Shown one piece after another: positions 28,696 through 37,810 of a stretch of DNA of 64,000 nucleotides. The position numbers and the translations under genes were made by a program. The stretch covers positions 926,001 through 990,000 of the forward strand of contig OY282431.1 in NCBI GenBank assembly GCA_958296035.1, given 5' to 3'. A model generated the notes under the pieces. The model had not been told where the DNA came from, ran no database searches, and saw only the letters and a program-made list of their open reading frames with translations. This stretch comes from Paracoccaceae bacterium (lineage in GTDB: Bacteria; Pseudomonadota; Alphaproteobacteria; Rhodobacterales; Rhodobacteraceae). Within the stretch, counting starts at the first letter, position 1. Every line of letters begins with the position of its first letter.

Positions 28696-29558
28696 CCCTC
28701 GCAATTGGTCGTGCAAGCCATGACTCGCCCCATGTTTCACAACCGAATTTTCTGTGCATCGTGAGTTCACACCTTGGTGGTGCGCGGCGAAAACAGCAGG
28801 AAATCCGCTCAGGCTAGAATTCGGCAAGCTGCTGGTGACCCACCATTAGGCGTAAGGTGTGGTGTGGTCCTCGCCGGACCTCAGGCTGAGTGTCGCTTGA
28901 TAGTGCGGAATCAAGCTGCGGGGTCCTGTTTCTGAATGCGCCTCGTGGTGCACGGTGCGCAGCCTGGAAACGGCGAGGGCAGGCAATGCCCTTGCAGTCC
29001 AAAGGCTAATCCACTCATCCGCACGCCGGTCAGGGGCTTCTCAATGCGCCACATGCTGTTGTTTCAGGACCGCAGTATTCGATTAATCGATGCCGAGCGC
29101 CTTCTTCTTGTCCTTGGACCAGCGCATGGCCAGATGATCGACCATCAGGCCCATGAAGGAAACTGCAAGGCCCAGTCGAATGCAGTCAGAACGTTGCGAG
29201 CAATACACCGAGCTAGTCGTCTGGAGCCGAATTCCTCGAGTGAATCCAGGTGAGGAATCCTGTCGCTGAACAAGAAAAGGCACGGTCATACAGGTTTGGC
29301 AAAACCCGGAAATCTCCTGGATTCCAGGTTCGGGCCGGCTTCCACATAGACTGCATTCCCAGGCGGGTGAGCTGGTGGAGTGTGAAGAACAAGTGCATGC
29401 GGTCTGGTATTGCGGCGATTTAATGGCTATTTGTTCCGCGAAATCATGAGGGCAAGACGAGCGGCCCTGTTGGCCAGGGCCAGTTCAAGTGTATCCTTAT
29501 GTGCAGGAGGGCCGGGGCCCAGTCCCGGTCGACAGACTAATCTAGGGGAGGAACAAGG
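28696..29558. other. Gap of 863 bases, mostly without genes
   Basis: Lies between the first liv operon and the second sugar importer. One short minus-strand remnant resembling a permease tail is seen at 29083-29178. The last 100 bases hold the leader of the importer, with a strong GGGGAGGAACAAGG ribosome site. Nothing else is recognisable. Confidence 0.45.
29083..29178 (-). pseudogene. Possible C-terminal scrap of a transporter permease gene
   Basis: The minus-strand frame ends with RLGLAVSFMGLMVDHLAMRW followed by SKDKKKALGID and a stop. A hydrophobic helix and then a basic cytoplasmic tail is the usual end of an ABC permease, such as the ProW/glycine-betaine type. Upstream the frame has no likeness to a permease, so if real this is a leftover of a deleted gene. 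It may also be chance. Confidence 0.35.
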
Positions 29559-30833
29559 ATGTTACCAAGTCTTCGAAATCTGAAAGCTGCAGTTGTAGCA
29601 GCGCTCGTTACCGCCAGCATGGCGATAGTCCCGGCAAGTTCCGCCAATGCGGACGACATTACGCTGAGGTTGCCGAGTTGGTGGTTTGGCGAGCCGGGAA
29701 ATGAAGTCTGGATGAACAGCGTCATTGAAGCTTTCATGGCAGAAAATCCCGGAATCAAGGTCGATGGTTACAACCTTCCTTACGGCAGCTACGCCGACCA
29801 GATGCTGATGGAAATGAGCTCAGGCACACCTCCGGACGTAATTCATCTTACCAACCTGAATATGGGCGATTATCTGCGCAACGACCTGCTGTTGCCGCTT
29901 GATGAATACTTGTCCAATTCCGACATCAGTGAAGAAACCTTTACGCCTGCACAGTTTGCGGCACCAATCGTCACGGACGGCCAAACCTACGGTGTCATCC
30001 ACATGGTGGCCAATTACATTCCATTCTACAATGCCGATCTGCTTGCTGCAGCCGGTTACGAAGAGTTTCCGGATAATCCGGCCGACTTCATGGAAATGGC
30101 CAAGGCTCTTTCGTCGCCACCGGATAGCTTCGGTTACGCCGCCATGGTCAAGCCGGGCAGCTATGTCGAAACCTATATGGACGTCGCACAGTGGGTTATT
30201 GCCGGCGGCGGCAGCTTTGCGCGTGACGGCAAGCCAACTATCAATGATCCCGCCAATGTCGAGGCAATCGCTGATTTCAAGGCATTGTTCGATGCAGGAG
30301 TCATGCCGCGCGACGTCGACAAATCAACCTACCGCCAGATGTGGTGGCAAGGAAAGGTTGCCGTGCTGTTCGACGGCTCGTGGATGATGGGCTTCGCCCG
30401 CCAGGAGAACCCGGATATCACCTCGAAACTCCAGACTGCGCTGATGCCCTGGCCCGGCCATCTCACGGCATCCGCCTTCCAGATCTGGTCCGTTCCACGA
30501 GGTGCACCGAACCCCGAAGCGGCATTCAAGCTGATCGAGTTCATGCAGAGTGCCGAGCAGCAGGTTGAAATGGTCTCGATTACGAACACGGTATCGCCGC
30601 GATTTGGGAGCCTGCCCGAAGGTTATCTGGACAACAATCCGTGGTTCAATAGCTTCCAGGAAGCATCAGACAAGTACGCCGTTTCGATCATGCCCGAGGG
30701 GCTTGAGGCCTATGGAAATGAGATTCTCAAGATCATTGCCGACAAGATCGAGGAGATCCTGTATCGCGACGCGTCGATCGAGGACTCTCTGAACGAAGCT
30801 CAGGCAGAGGTTGAAGCTCTGATCAGCAGCTAA
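29559..30833 (+). CDS. Sugar-type ABC transporter substrate-binding protein
   Basis: Family 1 periplasmic binding protein, 424 residues. The Sec leader (AAVVAALVTASMAIVPASSA, cleavage near NADD) precedes DITLRLPSWWFGEPGNEVW. Features typical of sugar binders include DVIHLTNLNMGDYLRNDLLL and the aromatic residues WW and YIPFYNADL. The ATG at 29559 has a strong AGGGGAGGAAC ribosome site. First of four collinear genes encoding a complete importer; no regulator is adjacent. The ligand is unknown; nearby epimerase and ceramidase-like genes hint at a sugar or a glycan-derived compound. Confidence 0.93.
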   Translation: MLPSLRNLKAAVVAALVTASMAIVPASSANADDITLRLPSWWFGEPGNEVWMNSVIEAFMAENPGIKVDGYNLPYGSYADQMLMEMSSGTPPDVIHLTNLNMGDYLRNDLLLPLDEYLSNSDISEETFTPAQFAAPIVTDGQTYGVIHMVANYIPFYNADLLAAAGYEEFPDNPADFMEMAKALSSPPDSFGYAAMVKPGSYVETYMDVAQWVIAGGGSFARDGKPTINDPANVEAIADFKALFDAGVMPRDVDKSTYRQMWWQGKVAVLFDGSWMMGFARQENPDITSKLQTALMPWPGHLTASAFQIWSVPRGAPNPEAAFKLIEFMQSAEQQVEMVSITNTVSPRFGSLPEGYLDNNPWFNSFQEASDKYAVSIMPEGLEAYGNEILKIIADKIEEILYRDASIEDSLNEAQAEVEALISS

Positions 30834-30850
30834 GGCCAGCAAGACAGCCA

Positions 30851-30870
30851 GGACGTTCTTAGGGACGTCC
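30851..30870 (+). promoter_or_regulatory. Stem-loop between binding-protein and permease genes
   Basis: GGACGT and ACGTCC form a six-base stem around an eight-base loop. A second GC-rich weak hairpin with a following CTTTTCC lies directly downstream, to about 30896. Together they may attenuate transcription into the permease genes. Confidence 0.4.
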
Positions 30871-30972
30871 CGGCGGCCTGACGGGCGGGCCTTTTCCTCA
30901 GGGAACAGGCTCGTCGGTCGAGTGCGGCCTTGTGGCTGATTTCCAGGTTGTTCCTTCCTGCGACATACGACA

Positions 30973-31869
30973 GTGCGCCTCGTTGATCACGCCGACAGAC
31001 AGGACAGATGGCTTCCGGCCATCATGTTGGGGCCGGTGTTGGTCTGCATACTCCTTCTGGTAATCGCGCCGCTAGCCTGGGGCCTCAGGATCAGCCTGAC
31101 GGACAGCCGGATGATCGGGCTAGGCTTCAAGGATGGCCTGACCTTCAAGAATTACCTGTCGGTCCTATCTGACCCCGATACATGGAACGCTGTATGGGTG
31201 ACGATTGTGTTTTCCGGTGGTACCGTCCTCGGCAGCGTATTGCTGGGAATCGCGGCAGCACTCGTTCTTGATCGGGAGTTCTGGGGAAGGGGAATAGTCC
31301 GGGTGCTTGTCATCCTCCCGTGGGCCGTCCCGCACGTTGTTGCCGCTCTGGTTTGGCAATGGATGTACAATCCTGATTTTGGCGTATTGAACTACGGTCT
31401 TCTCTTGTTGCCGTGGATTGACGCGACGCCCAAATGGCTAAGCGACCCGGATTATGCGCTCCTGGCGATTGTCCTGGTCAACGTTTGGAAGACTTATCCA
31501 TTTGCGGTGCTGCTTCTACTTGCTGGCCTCCAGACGATCAGCGACGACCTCTATGAAGCGTCTGCAATCGACGGTGCCGGACCGGTACGCCGCTTCTTCG
31601 ACATTACGCTGCCGGGATTGAGACGCGTACTCGCCATTGTAGTTCTGCTTCTGTTGATCTGGAGCTTTGGCAACTTTGTCTTCATCTTTCTCATGACTCA
31701 AGGCGGGCCTGCGGGTGCAACCAACGCCCTTGTGGTTCACATCTATTTCGAGACGTTCCGTTTTTTCCGAGCCGGCTCCGCTTTCGCCATGGGTTCGCTT
31801 CTGCTTGTCATGTCAATAATTCTGACATCGATCTACATAATGATACTGCGAAGCCAGGAAGATGACTGA
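30973..31869 (+). CDS. Sugar ABC transporter permease (MalF/UgpA type)
   Basis: Inner-membrane subunit of 298 residues with six predicted helices, the standard size for this family. The EAA coupling loop reads LYEASAIDGAGPVRRFFDIT. Start is GTG at 30973, 139 bases after the binding-protein stop. The stop is overlapped by 8 bases by the second permease. Unlike the permease at 11867-13111 it has no periplasmic insert, so the two sugar systems are of different subtypes. Confidence 0.94.
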   Translation: MRLVDHADRQDRWLPAIMLGPVLVCILLLVIAPLAWGLRISLTDSRMIGLGFKDGLTFKNYLSVLSDPDTWNAVWVTIVFSGGTVLGSVLLGIAAALVLDREFWGRGIVRVLVILPWAVPHVVAALVWQWMYNPDFGVLNYGLLLLPWIDATPKWLSDPDYALLAIVLVNVWKTYPFAVLLLLAGLQTISDDLYEASAIDGAGPVRRFFDITLPGLRRVLAIVVLLLLIWSFGNFVFIFLMTQGGPAGATNALVVHIYFETFRFFRAGSAFAMGSLLLVMSIILTSIYIMILRSQEDD

Positions 31870-32740
31870 TTCCCCGAGATCTATCTCACCGGACACAGTG
31901 CTGCCGCGCATCTTCAAAGCCGCGGGGCGCCTGACGGCTGCGGCCACGATTGTATTCCTGTGCTCGGTGGGAGTCTTTCCCTTCTACTGGATGTTTGTCA
32001 CATCGATACGTCCTCAAACCGAGATCTTTGAGTTTCCACCGCAGATCTTGCCGAGCGCTGACTCTGTATTTGAACCATATCTTCGGCTTTTCGATGAAAC
32101 AGATCTGGGTAGCTGGCTATTGAACTCGGCAGGAGTTTCCGTGGGTACCGCCTTCTTTGCCTGTCTGTTTGGTGCCATGGCTGCATACATCTTGTCACGC
32201 TTTCGCTTTCGCGGACGGGAAGCGTCACAGGTCGTTCTGTTGATGACCCAAATGTTCCCGGCGATTCTCCTTGCCCTGCCAATGTTCGTGGTCTTTTCGC
32301 GGCTCGGGCTCCTTGATAGCCTGTTCGGCCTTTCACTGGCCTACCTCGCTTTTCTTGTTCCGGTGGCCGCCTTGCTCCTGAAGGCGTTCTTCGATGCGAT
32401 TCCGGTCGAACTCGAGGAGGCCTCCATGATCGATGGTGCGTCACGCATTGGCACACTGTTTCGAATTACCTTGCCGCTGTCACTACCGGGGCTGGCGTCA
32501 ACGTTCCTGTTTTGCTTCATAATTTCTTGGGACGAGTTCCTTTTTGCACGCATGTTCATTCGCCAGCCGGATAACTGGACCGTGTCGCTGGGTCTTGCAT
32601 CTTTCTCCGGTGAATTTGTCACACCGTGGGACCAGGTAATGGCAGCGGCAACAATCATCACCCTGCCGGCAGCAGTAATTTTCCTGGCGCTCCAGCGCTA
32701 TCTGGTGCGAGGTTTGACCTCGGGCGGCGTCAAGGGCTGA
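31862..32740 (+). CDS. Sugar ABC transporter permease (MalG/UgpE type)
   Basis: Second permease, 292 residues, six helices. The first helix (IVFLCSVGVFPFYWMFVTSI) and the coupling loop (ELEEASMIDGASRIGTLFRI) are canonical. The ATG at 31862 lies within the end of the preceding gene, so the permeases are translated together. The C terminus ends in RGLTSGGVKG, the usual MalG ending. There are 11 bases to the ATPase gene. Confidence 0.94.
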   Translation: MTDSPRSISPDTVLPRIFKAAGRLTAAATIVFLCSVGVFPFYWMFVTSIRPQTEIFEFPPQILPSADSVFEPYLRLFDETDLGSWLLNSAGVSVGTAFFACLFGAMAAYILSRFRFRGREASQVVLLMTQMFPAILLALPMFVVFSRLGLLDSLFGLSLAYLAFLVPVAALLLKAFFDAIPVELEEASMIDGASRIGTLFRITLPLSLPGLASTFLFCFIISWDEFLFARMFIRQPDNWTVSLGLASFSGEFVTPWDQVMAAATIITLPAAVIFLALQRYLVRGLTSGGVKG

Positions 32741-32751
32741 CGGAGAGAAGA

Positions 32752-33849
32752 ATGGCAACAGCACGTCTCGAAAAGGTAACCAAGTACTATCCGGATCACC
32801 TGGCAGTCGATCACATCGATCTCGACATAGCAGAGGGAGAATTCCTGGTTCTGGTCGGACCGTCAGGATGCGGAAAATCGACAACCTTGCGCATGATCGC
32901 CGGTCTTGAAACCATTTCCGAGGGAGACATCTGGATCGGTGACAGGCGCGTCAACCATATTTCCCCGCGGCATCGCGATGTAGCCATGGTTTTCCAGAAC
33001 TATGCGCTATACCCGCATATGAATGTCTATATGAATCTTTCATATTCGCTCCGGCTGCGTCGCGTTGCCAAGGCCGAGATCGATGTACTGGTTCACAAAG
33101 TGGCAGGTTCGCTTCACTTGACAGGCCTGCTCGGTCGCAAACCCGGTCAATTGTCCGGCGGCCAGCGTCAGCGGGTTGCACTCGGTCGCGCAATCATAAG
33201 GGAGCCCAAACTGTTCCTGATGGACGAGCCGCTGAGCAACCTGGATGCAAAACTCCGCGTCCAAACCCGATCCGAAATCACAAGGCTACAGCGGCAACTG
33301 GGCGTAACGACTGTCTATGTTACGCATGATCAGAGCGAAGCAATGACCATGGGAAGTCGTATTGCAGTCATGAACAATGGCAAGATCCTGCAGACAGACG
33401 TTCCCCGAGACCTATACAGCAATCCTGCGAACGTCTTTGTTGCACAATTCGTTGGCACACCCCCGATGAACTTGTTGACCTGCCAAATGGACAAGGTCGC
33501 GGGTTCACCCAGGCTGCTGGGCGAGTGTGTAAATATTAGCTGTCCTGAATACGCCGCTGAACGACTTGCGGAGGCTGGCGAGCGATTCCTTGTTGGTTTT
33601 CGTCCCGAAGACATCGAGATCGCCGGCGATGACCCTGGCGTCGGATTTGGCGGTGCGGTCAAGGCTGTCGAGGACCTTGGCCATGAGTTACTTATTACGG
33701 TCTCGGAAGGATCGACACAGTTCATCGCCCGGTTGCCTCCGACTGTAGCCGAGCGAGTTCGGCTTGGCGACAAGATTGGATTCACCGTCAACTCATCGCG
33801 GTTGCGGTTCTTTGACACTCGAAATGAACAGGCGATCACGGTCGGTTGA
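32752..33849 (+). CDS. Sugar-type ABC transporter ATPase (UgpC/MalK family)
   Basis: ATPase of 365 residues with a C-terminal TOBE regulatory domain. Walker A GPSGCGKST, Q-loop VFQNYALYPHM, signature LSGGQRQRVALGRAI, Walker B LFLMDEPLSNLDAKL and switch YVTHDQSEAM are all intact. GFRPEDIEIAGDD marks the TOBE segment. The ATG at 32752 has GGAGAG upstream, whereas the open frame extends further back inside the permease gene. Last transport gene of the operon; the epimerase follows after 35 bases. Confidence 0.95.
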   Translation: MATARLEKVTKYYPDHLAVDHIDLDIAEGEFLVLVGPSGCGKSTTLRMIAGLETISEGDIWIGDRRVNHISPRHRDVAMVFQNYALYPHMNVYMNLSYSLRLRRVAKAEIDVLVHKVAGSLHLTGLLGRKPGQLSGGQRQRVALGRAIIREPKLFLMDEPLSNLDAKLRVQTRSEITRLQRQLGVTTVYVTHDQSEAMTMGSRIAVMNNGKILQTDVPRDLYSNPANVFVAQFVGTPPMNLLTCQMDKVAGSPRLLGECVNISCPEYAAERLAEAGERFLVGFRPEDIEIAGDDPGVGFGGAVKAVEDLGHELLITVSEGSTQFIARLPPTVAERVRLGDKIGFTVNSSRLRFFDTRNEQAITVG

Positions 33850-33884
33850 TCGCATCTGCAGGTTTGCCGGGAGAAAAGCAACGC

Positions 33885-34883
33885 ATGAGCATTCTGATTA
33901 CGGGCGCAACCGGCAGGGTTGGACGAGAACTGGTTTCCATTTGCAGAAACAGGGGCGAACATGTGCGAGCACTGGTGCTCCCTGGTGACCCGGGGCGCGA
34001 AATCCTGGAAAACGAAGGAGTCGAGGTCGTAACAGGTTCATTGACGAACCGCGACGCGGTAGCCCGGGCCGTTGTCGGAGTCGACCGAATTGCGCACCTG
34101 GCCGCTGTCATGTTGTGGGGAGAGGGTGCCGATCAGGAATTGTTCGAACAGAACATTGCAGGAACGTTCAATCTCTTGAATGCAGTCGTCGACAAGAAGG
34201 TCAAGCTTGACCGTTTCTTCCTGGCAAGCAGCGATGAAGTCTATCCTTCGCTGATGGCAAAATACACACCTATTGACGAGTCACATCCCAATAATCCATA
34301 CAGCTTTTACGGCCTCACAAAGGAAATAAACGAGCGGTTCGTATCTTACTATTGTCGTGCCCACGGTGTTCCGACTACGGTTGCACGTTTTGCGCTCATT
34401 GCACGGTCCGAGGAAATACTTCGGCCTGACGGTTGGTCCGGCCGCTTTCTGTTTGCGGCGCCAATGAGAGACCTGATGGATGGGCTTGGCCGACCGGATG
34501 CAGCGGCTGCCATTTCAGATGCATGCCGAACCGACCCCGAGGCTACACTCCTCCTGGCAATGGACGAGGACGGCAGGCCCTACGAGTTTCATATGTGTGA
34601 TGTACTGGACGTCGTGGCTGGCATCGATCTGATGCTGTCATGCCCATCCGCCATTGGCGAGGTCTTTAACCTTAGCGGGCCATCCAGCTTCTCATACCGG
34701 GTCGCCGTGGTGGCGCTCCACGAGGCAACTGGTCTTCCTGTTGTCGAAGCAAGACTGCCGGGAACGCCAATACGGATTGCCCACGACATATCCAAAGCAC
34801 GATCGGTTCTCGGCTATACGCCGCTGCGCGACATAAGGCGCATTATCAGCGATGCCATTTCACAAGCAGGTGAAGGAACCTAA
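33885..34883 (+). CDS. NAD-dependent epimerase/dehydratase (extended SDR)
   Basis: Extended SDR of 332 residues. The NAD motif TGATGRVG (residues 6-13) opens the Rossmann fold, and YSFYGLTKE holds the catalytic Tyr and Lys; the ASSDEVYPS segment provides the serine. Such enzymes act on nucleotide sugars or related sugar acids and lactones. Being the fifth gene after a sugar importer suggests it processes the imported compound. The ATG at 33885 is preceded by GGGAGA; a longer frame starting at 33846 is less likely. Its stop overlaps the stop of the convergent hydrolase gene by three bases (34881-34883 against 34880-34882). Confidence 0.88.
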   Translation: MSILITGATGRVGRELVSICRNRGEHVRALVLPGDPGREILENEGVEVVTGSLTNRDAVARAVVGVDRIAHLAAVMLWGEGADQELFEQNIAGTFNLLNAVVDKKVKLDRFFLASSDEVYPSLMAKYTPIDESHPNNPYSFYGLTKEINERFVSYYCRAHGVPTTVARFALIARSEEILRPDGWSGRFLFAAPMRDLMDGLGRPDAAAAISDACRTDPEATLLLAMDEDGRPYEFHMCDVLDVVAGIDLMLSCPSAIGEVFNLSGPSSFSYRVAVVALHEATGLPVVEARLPGTPIRIAHDISKARSVLGYTPLRDIRRIISDAISQAGEGT

Positions 34884-36364
34884 CCGGTACCGCGTCTGGA
34901 GGTAGCAAGGATCATTTCGCAGATCTTGTCGCAGGCACGCTCCATGCTGCCGCGCGCAAAGAGGGCGATCTGCACGGGATAGGTGTTGCGCTCGTAGTCG
35001 TCCTCCCTCGGGAGGTAGTTCAGGAAGCCGTTGCAGACGTCGAGAACTGCGACTGTGAGTTCGGGAAAGCGGGCGCGCAAGGCTACCTGCACGTCACTGT
35101 AGAATTCGACCGGCGCACCGACCAAGACTGACGAGCCTAGTCGCCACAGGTAGATTGGCAGGGCATGGTGATCGCCGACATCAAGCTTTTCCCGAATTGC
35201 CAGACGACGTTCGGCGCGTTCGCGTTCAAACCCGGGCACGGCTGCCTGCATGGCTTCCCTGCATTCTGCAACCGAGGGGAGGTTTGCGAGTTCTAGCTGC
35301 ACCGTATCGCACAAAGATGTAAGGGCATTGTCGGGTTGGTGGGGATCTAGCCGCCACCGGCCCAGCGTTGCCCCCGATTCCTCTCGTCCCGCGAACACCA
35401 TTCGGTATCCTGGCGGAAACATCCCGGCAATTACGCTCAATGCTGCATATCCCAGTTCACGACCATTTTGTTCCGCAGCCTCCGTGTCGTCTTCGAAGCT
35501 GCGCCGGGGTGTCAAGTCTCCGTCTGCCCCATGCAAGAAAACACAAACCGCTCCATCCGTATCGCGCTCAACCAGGTCTCGCATGGAACCAACATAGTCA
35601 GGCGATACGAGCCGATTTCCACCCCCGAGTGAAGTTGGATGCGCAGCATAATTGATCAATGTTGCGATAATCTTCCCTGAATCGTCGGACACCCGGCCCA
35701 CAACCAGCGTGTCATCGACATCGCGGAGCGGATTGAGGCTGCACACGATTTCGCCGGTCTCGGGCAACTCCAGGTCACGATCATAGGCAAGACCACATCG
35801 TCCCTGGGCCCAGGTTAACGTTGCTGGTTTCATGGTTCGCCTAGCTTCGGCCATCGCATGGCGGCAGGCATCAAGAATCTTGTTCCGATAAGGTGCTATC
35901 AGGTGCCCTCCCGGTGCAGAAGACCGGGCAGGGTCGGTAAACGGTGCTCCATGGCTGTGAGAAACATGGAGAATAAGCTCTCCGGGCTCAGTGCAGAATT
36001 CCTCTTCAAGCGGCAGGCGAATTCCCTCTTCATCTATTCTTGACAGCCAGACCATGAGATCTACCGTCAGCAGAAAGAGAGGCCTTCCCCCATGTTCCGA
36101 GGAAATTGCCAGGCAAGTTGCATAGAGAGGCGCATGCAGACCGTCTGCAATGTCATGGGTCGCACAACCCCAGGTGCGCACGTACATTCCTTCCGGGGGA
36201 CTGATGTCTTTCCGGGAAACAGCGAATTGCCCGCGAAACTCGTTGAGTGAGAGCGGTGGTATTTGTCGCTGGTCAGTCACAAGTGTTTGCCTCGCACCTA
36301 CGTCCACATTCCAGACAAGAACTGCACATTGCCGATTTCCGCTCATTGCCTGTGCAATGGGCAT
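34880..36364 (-). CDS. Neutral/alkaline ceramidase-like hydrolase
   Basis: Resembles the N-terminal domain of neutral ceramidases (zinc amidases that cleave the N-acyl bond of ceramide), but at 494 residues it lacks most of the C-terminal Ig-like domain. Family markers include SRKDISPPEGMYVRTWG, the zinc-type motif HVSHSHGAPF, NYAAHPTSLGG with SPDYVG, and HGADGDLTP. No export signal is obvious. The true substrate may be another amide or ester. The ATG at 36364 (AAGG upstream) is listed; a GTG at 36280 with GAGGCAA before it would give 466 residues and is equally plausible. It is transcribed toward the sugar-importer operon. Confidence 0.8.
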   Translation of the reverse strand: MPIAQAMSGNRQCAVLVWNVDVGARQTLVTDQRQIPPLSLNEFRGQFAVSRKDISPPEGMYVRTWGCATHDIADGLHAPLYATCLAISSEHGGRPLFLLTVDLMVWLSRIDEEGIRLPLEEEFCTEPGELILHVSHSHGAPFTDPARSSAPGGHLIAPYRNKILDACRHAMAEARRTMKPATLTWAQGRCGLAYDRDLELPETGEIVCSLNPLRDVDDTLVVGRVSDDSGKIIATLINYAAHPTSLGGGNRLVSPDYVGSMRDLVERDTDGAVCVFLHGADGDLTPRRSFEDDTEAAEQNGRELGYAALSVIAGMFPPGYRMVFAGREESGATLGRWRLDPHQPDNALTSLCDTVQLELANLPSVAECREAMQAAVPGFERERAERRLAIREKLDVGDHHALPIYLWRLGSSVLVGAPVEFYSDVQVALRARFPELTVAVLDVCNGFLNYLPREDDYERNTYPVQIALFARGSMERACDKICEMILATSRRGTG

Positions 36365-36645
36365 GTTGGCCCTTGACTCAGGTATCTGTGCCCTTTGCCA
36401 TGTTATTGCTTAAACCCATGATGCCAACCCTGCCTGGAAGGTTTGCTGTCAACAGGACTTGAGAATCCGTGGTCGTCCAGTTTCGCCGCGTCCTGCCTGT
36501 TACGTGGATCATGTTTGCCAACAGATCTGTTCCACGTCCCCCTGGGTGCTTTCAATGTATCACTCATGGCTCGTGTTTCCCTTGCATCTCCCATGCCCTG
36601 AAGGTGTGGTAACAAAACACCGCTGTTGACTGTATTTGCAACCCT

Positions 36646-36990
36646 TCACACAACTTCTGCGTCACCGGCAGGGGCTGCCGCTTCGATGGATGAAAGCCGG
36701 CCTGACCCGCCGTCAGCATTGGCCGCAAGCGTGATACCCGAACACCGCTCGCCGCAGCACCGCCAGCCGGCGGCCCGATAACTCAGCCCCGTATAACCCG
36801 GACCCGTGAAGCTGTAGACCAGGAGCGGCCGCACCCCATTGCGCAACGCCCAGTCCCCGGCAATCCGCTCGCACGCCAGGCGCAGCACATGCGAGGCCAG
36901 CTTGCCAGCCCGCACCGAAGGCAGGATCAGGAAGCGCCGGTTGATCAGCAGGCCGAAATTACAAGGACCCGGTACTAGAAGGCTGTTAGT
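36646..36990 (-). pseudogene. Remnant of a DUF4338 transposase-type gene
   Basis: The frame reads INRRFLILPSVRAGKLASHV, then LRLACERIAGDWALRNGVRP, then YTGLSYRAAGWRCCGE, the conserved centre of DUF4338 proteins encoded by some insertion elements. The frame enters without a start codon from about 36990 and ends in unrelated sequence, so both ends of the gene are missing. Its GC content is clearly higher than the surrounding DNA, supporting foreign origin. No terminal repeats are visible. Confidence 0.65.
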
Positions 36991-37006
36991 CTGTCACTCA
37001 GGCCGC

Positions 37007-37810
37007 TCAGAATTTTCGACGCAGCGAAATATGTATCCCGTGACTTGCCAATGAAGATCGCGTTGGAGCAAGATCTAGTGGTAGCGGCTCACGCCTGCCG
37101 TCATGCCAAACCACACTTCCCGCACCAGCTCCGGTTCGAATTTCTCCAAGATCCGAATAGCGCCAGGCGACATCGAGTGTTGTAAATTCATTCAGCTCTA
37201 CACCAAAACCCGCCGTCAGCATCACGGTACTATTGGAAGTGCTGGCTCCAGGAACGATCGTCTTTGTGGCGGGGAACGTCAGGGTTGTCTGGCCAATTTC
37301 AGTCCGCGCCGTGCCTACACCGAACCCAACGAATGGTATGACTTTTCCTGTGCTGGGAGACGAGGGCTCCCTAAGATCGACAAAGGCGGCCAAAAGTCCT
37401 GAAAACGATGACATTTCGGCGCTAACAGTTTCCATGCGGCCCGGTGCAAGAAAATTGGAGCGACCTTCAAATCGGAAGCTCGGGCGGTACGCCAGTAGAA
37501 GCTCGAAACGTGCCGCAGACCGGGTCTCATACCCAACTCCTAATTCCACGGTTTCCATTCCCCTGAACTGGCCCAGAGATTGCCTGGGGGCACCGGTACG
37601 GTCTTTCCCGCACCCATAAAGGGCTGCTGGCGAACTGCTTTTGCAGTCGACATCCATAAATATGGCATCTTGTGCAGGCTCAGAACTGACGCCACTTCGG
37701 AAATAGAGTGCGCCTGCTTCCGCTCTTGAAACCCCATCGTGTAATATCGTTGCCATCAAGACTGATACCACGACAATCCAGCCAATTGCCGGGCAAGTCA
37801 CCCTGGTCAT
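37007..37810 (-). CDS. Outer-membrane beta-barrel protein, function unknown
   Basis: A 267-residue protein with an N-terminal signal peptide (IGWIVVVSVLMATILHDGVS, cleavage near AEAG) and alternating hydrophobic strands such as METVELGVGYETRSAARFEL, VIPFVGFGVGTA and TVMLTAGFGVELN. It ends LRRKF, the terminal aromatic residue expected for barrel insertion. The pattern resembles OmpW/surface-antigen small barrels, but I cannot assign a family. The ATG at 37810 has GGAG upstream; two upstream ATGs at 37825 and 37843 are alternatives. Cysteines C48 and C58 (counted from this start, approximate) may form a disulfide in a loop. Confidence 0.75.
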   Translation of the reverse strand: MTRVTCPAIGWIVVVSVLMATILHDGVSRAEAGALYFRSGVSSEPAQDAIFMDVDCKSSSPAALYGCGKDRTGAPRQSLGQFRGMETVELGVGYETRSAARFELLLAYRPSFRFEGRSNFLAPGRMETVSAEMSSFSGLLAAFVDLREPSSPSTGKVIPFVGFGVGTARTEIGQTTLTFPATKTIVPGASTSNSTVMLTAGFGVELNEFTTLDVAWRYSDLGEIRTGAGAGSVVWHDGRREPLPLDLAPTRSSLASHGIHISLRRKF

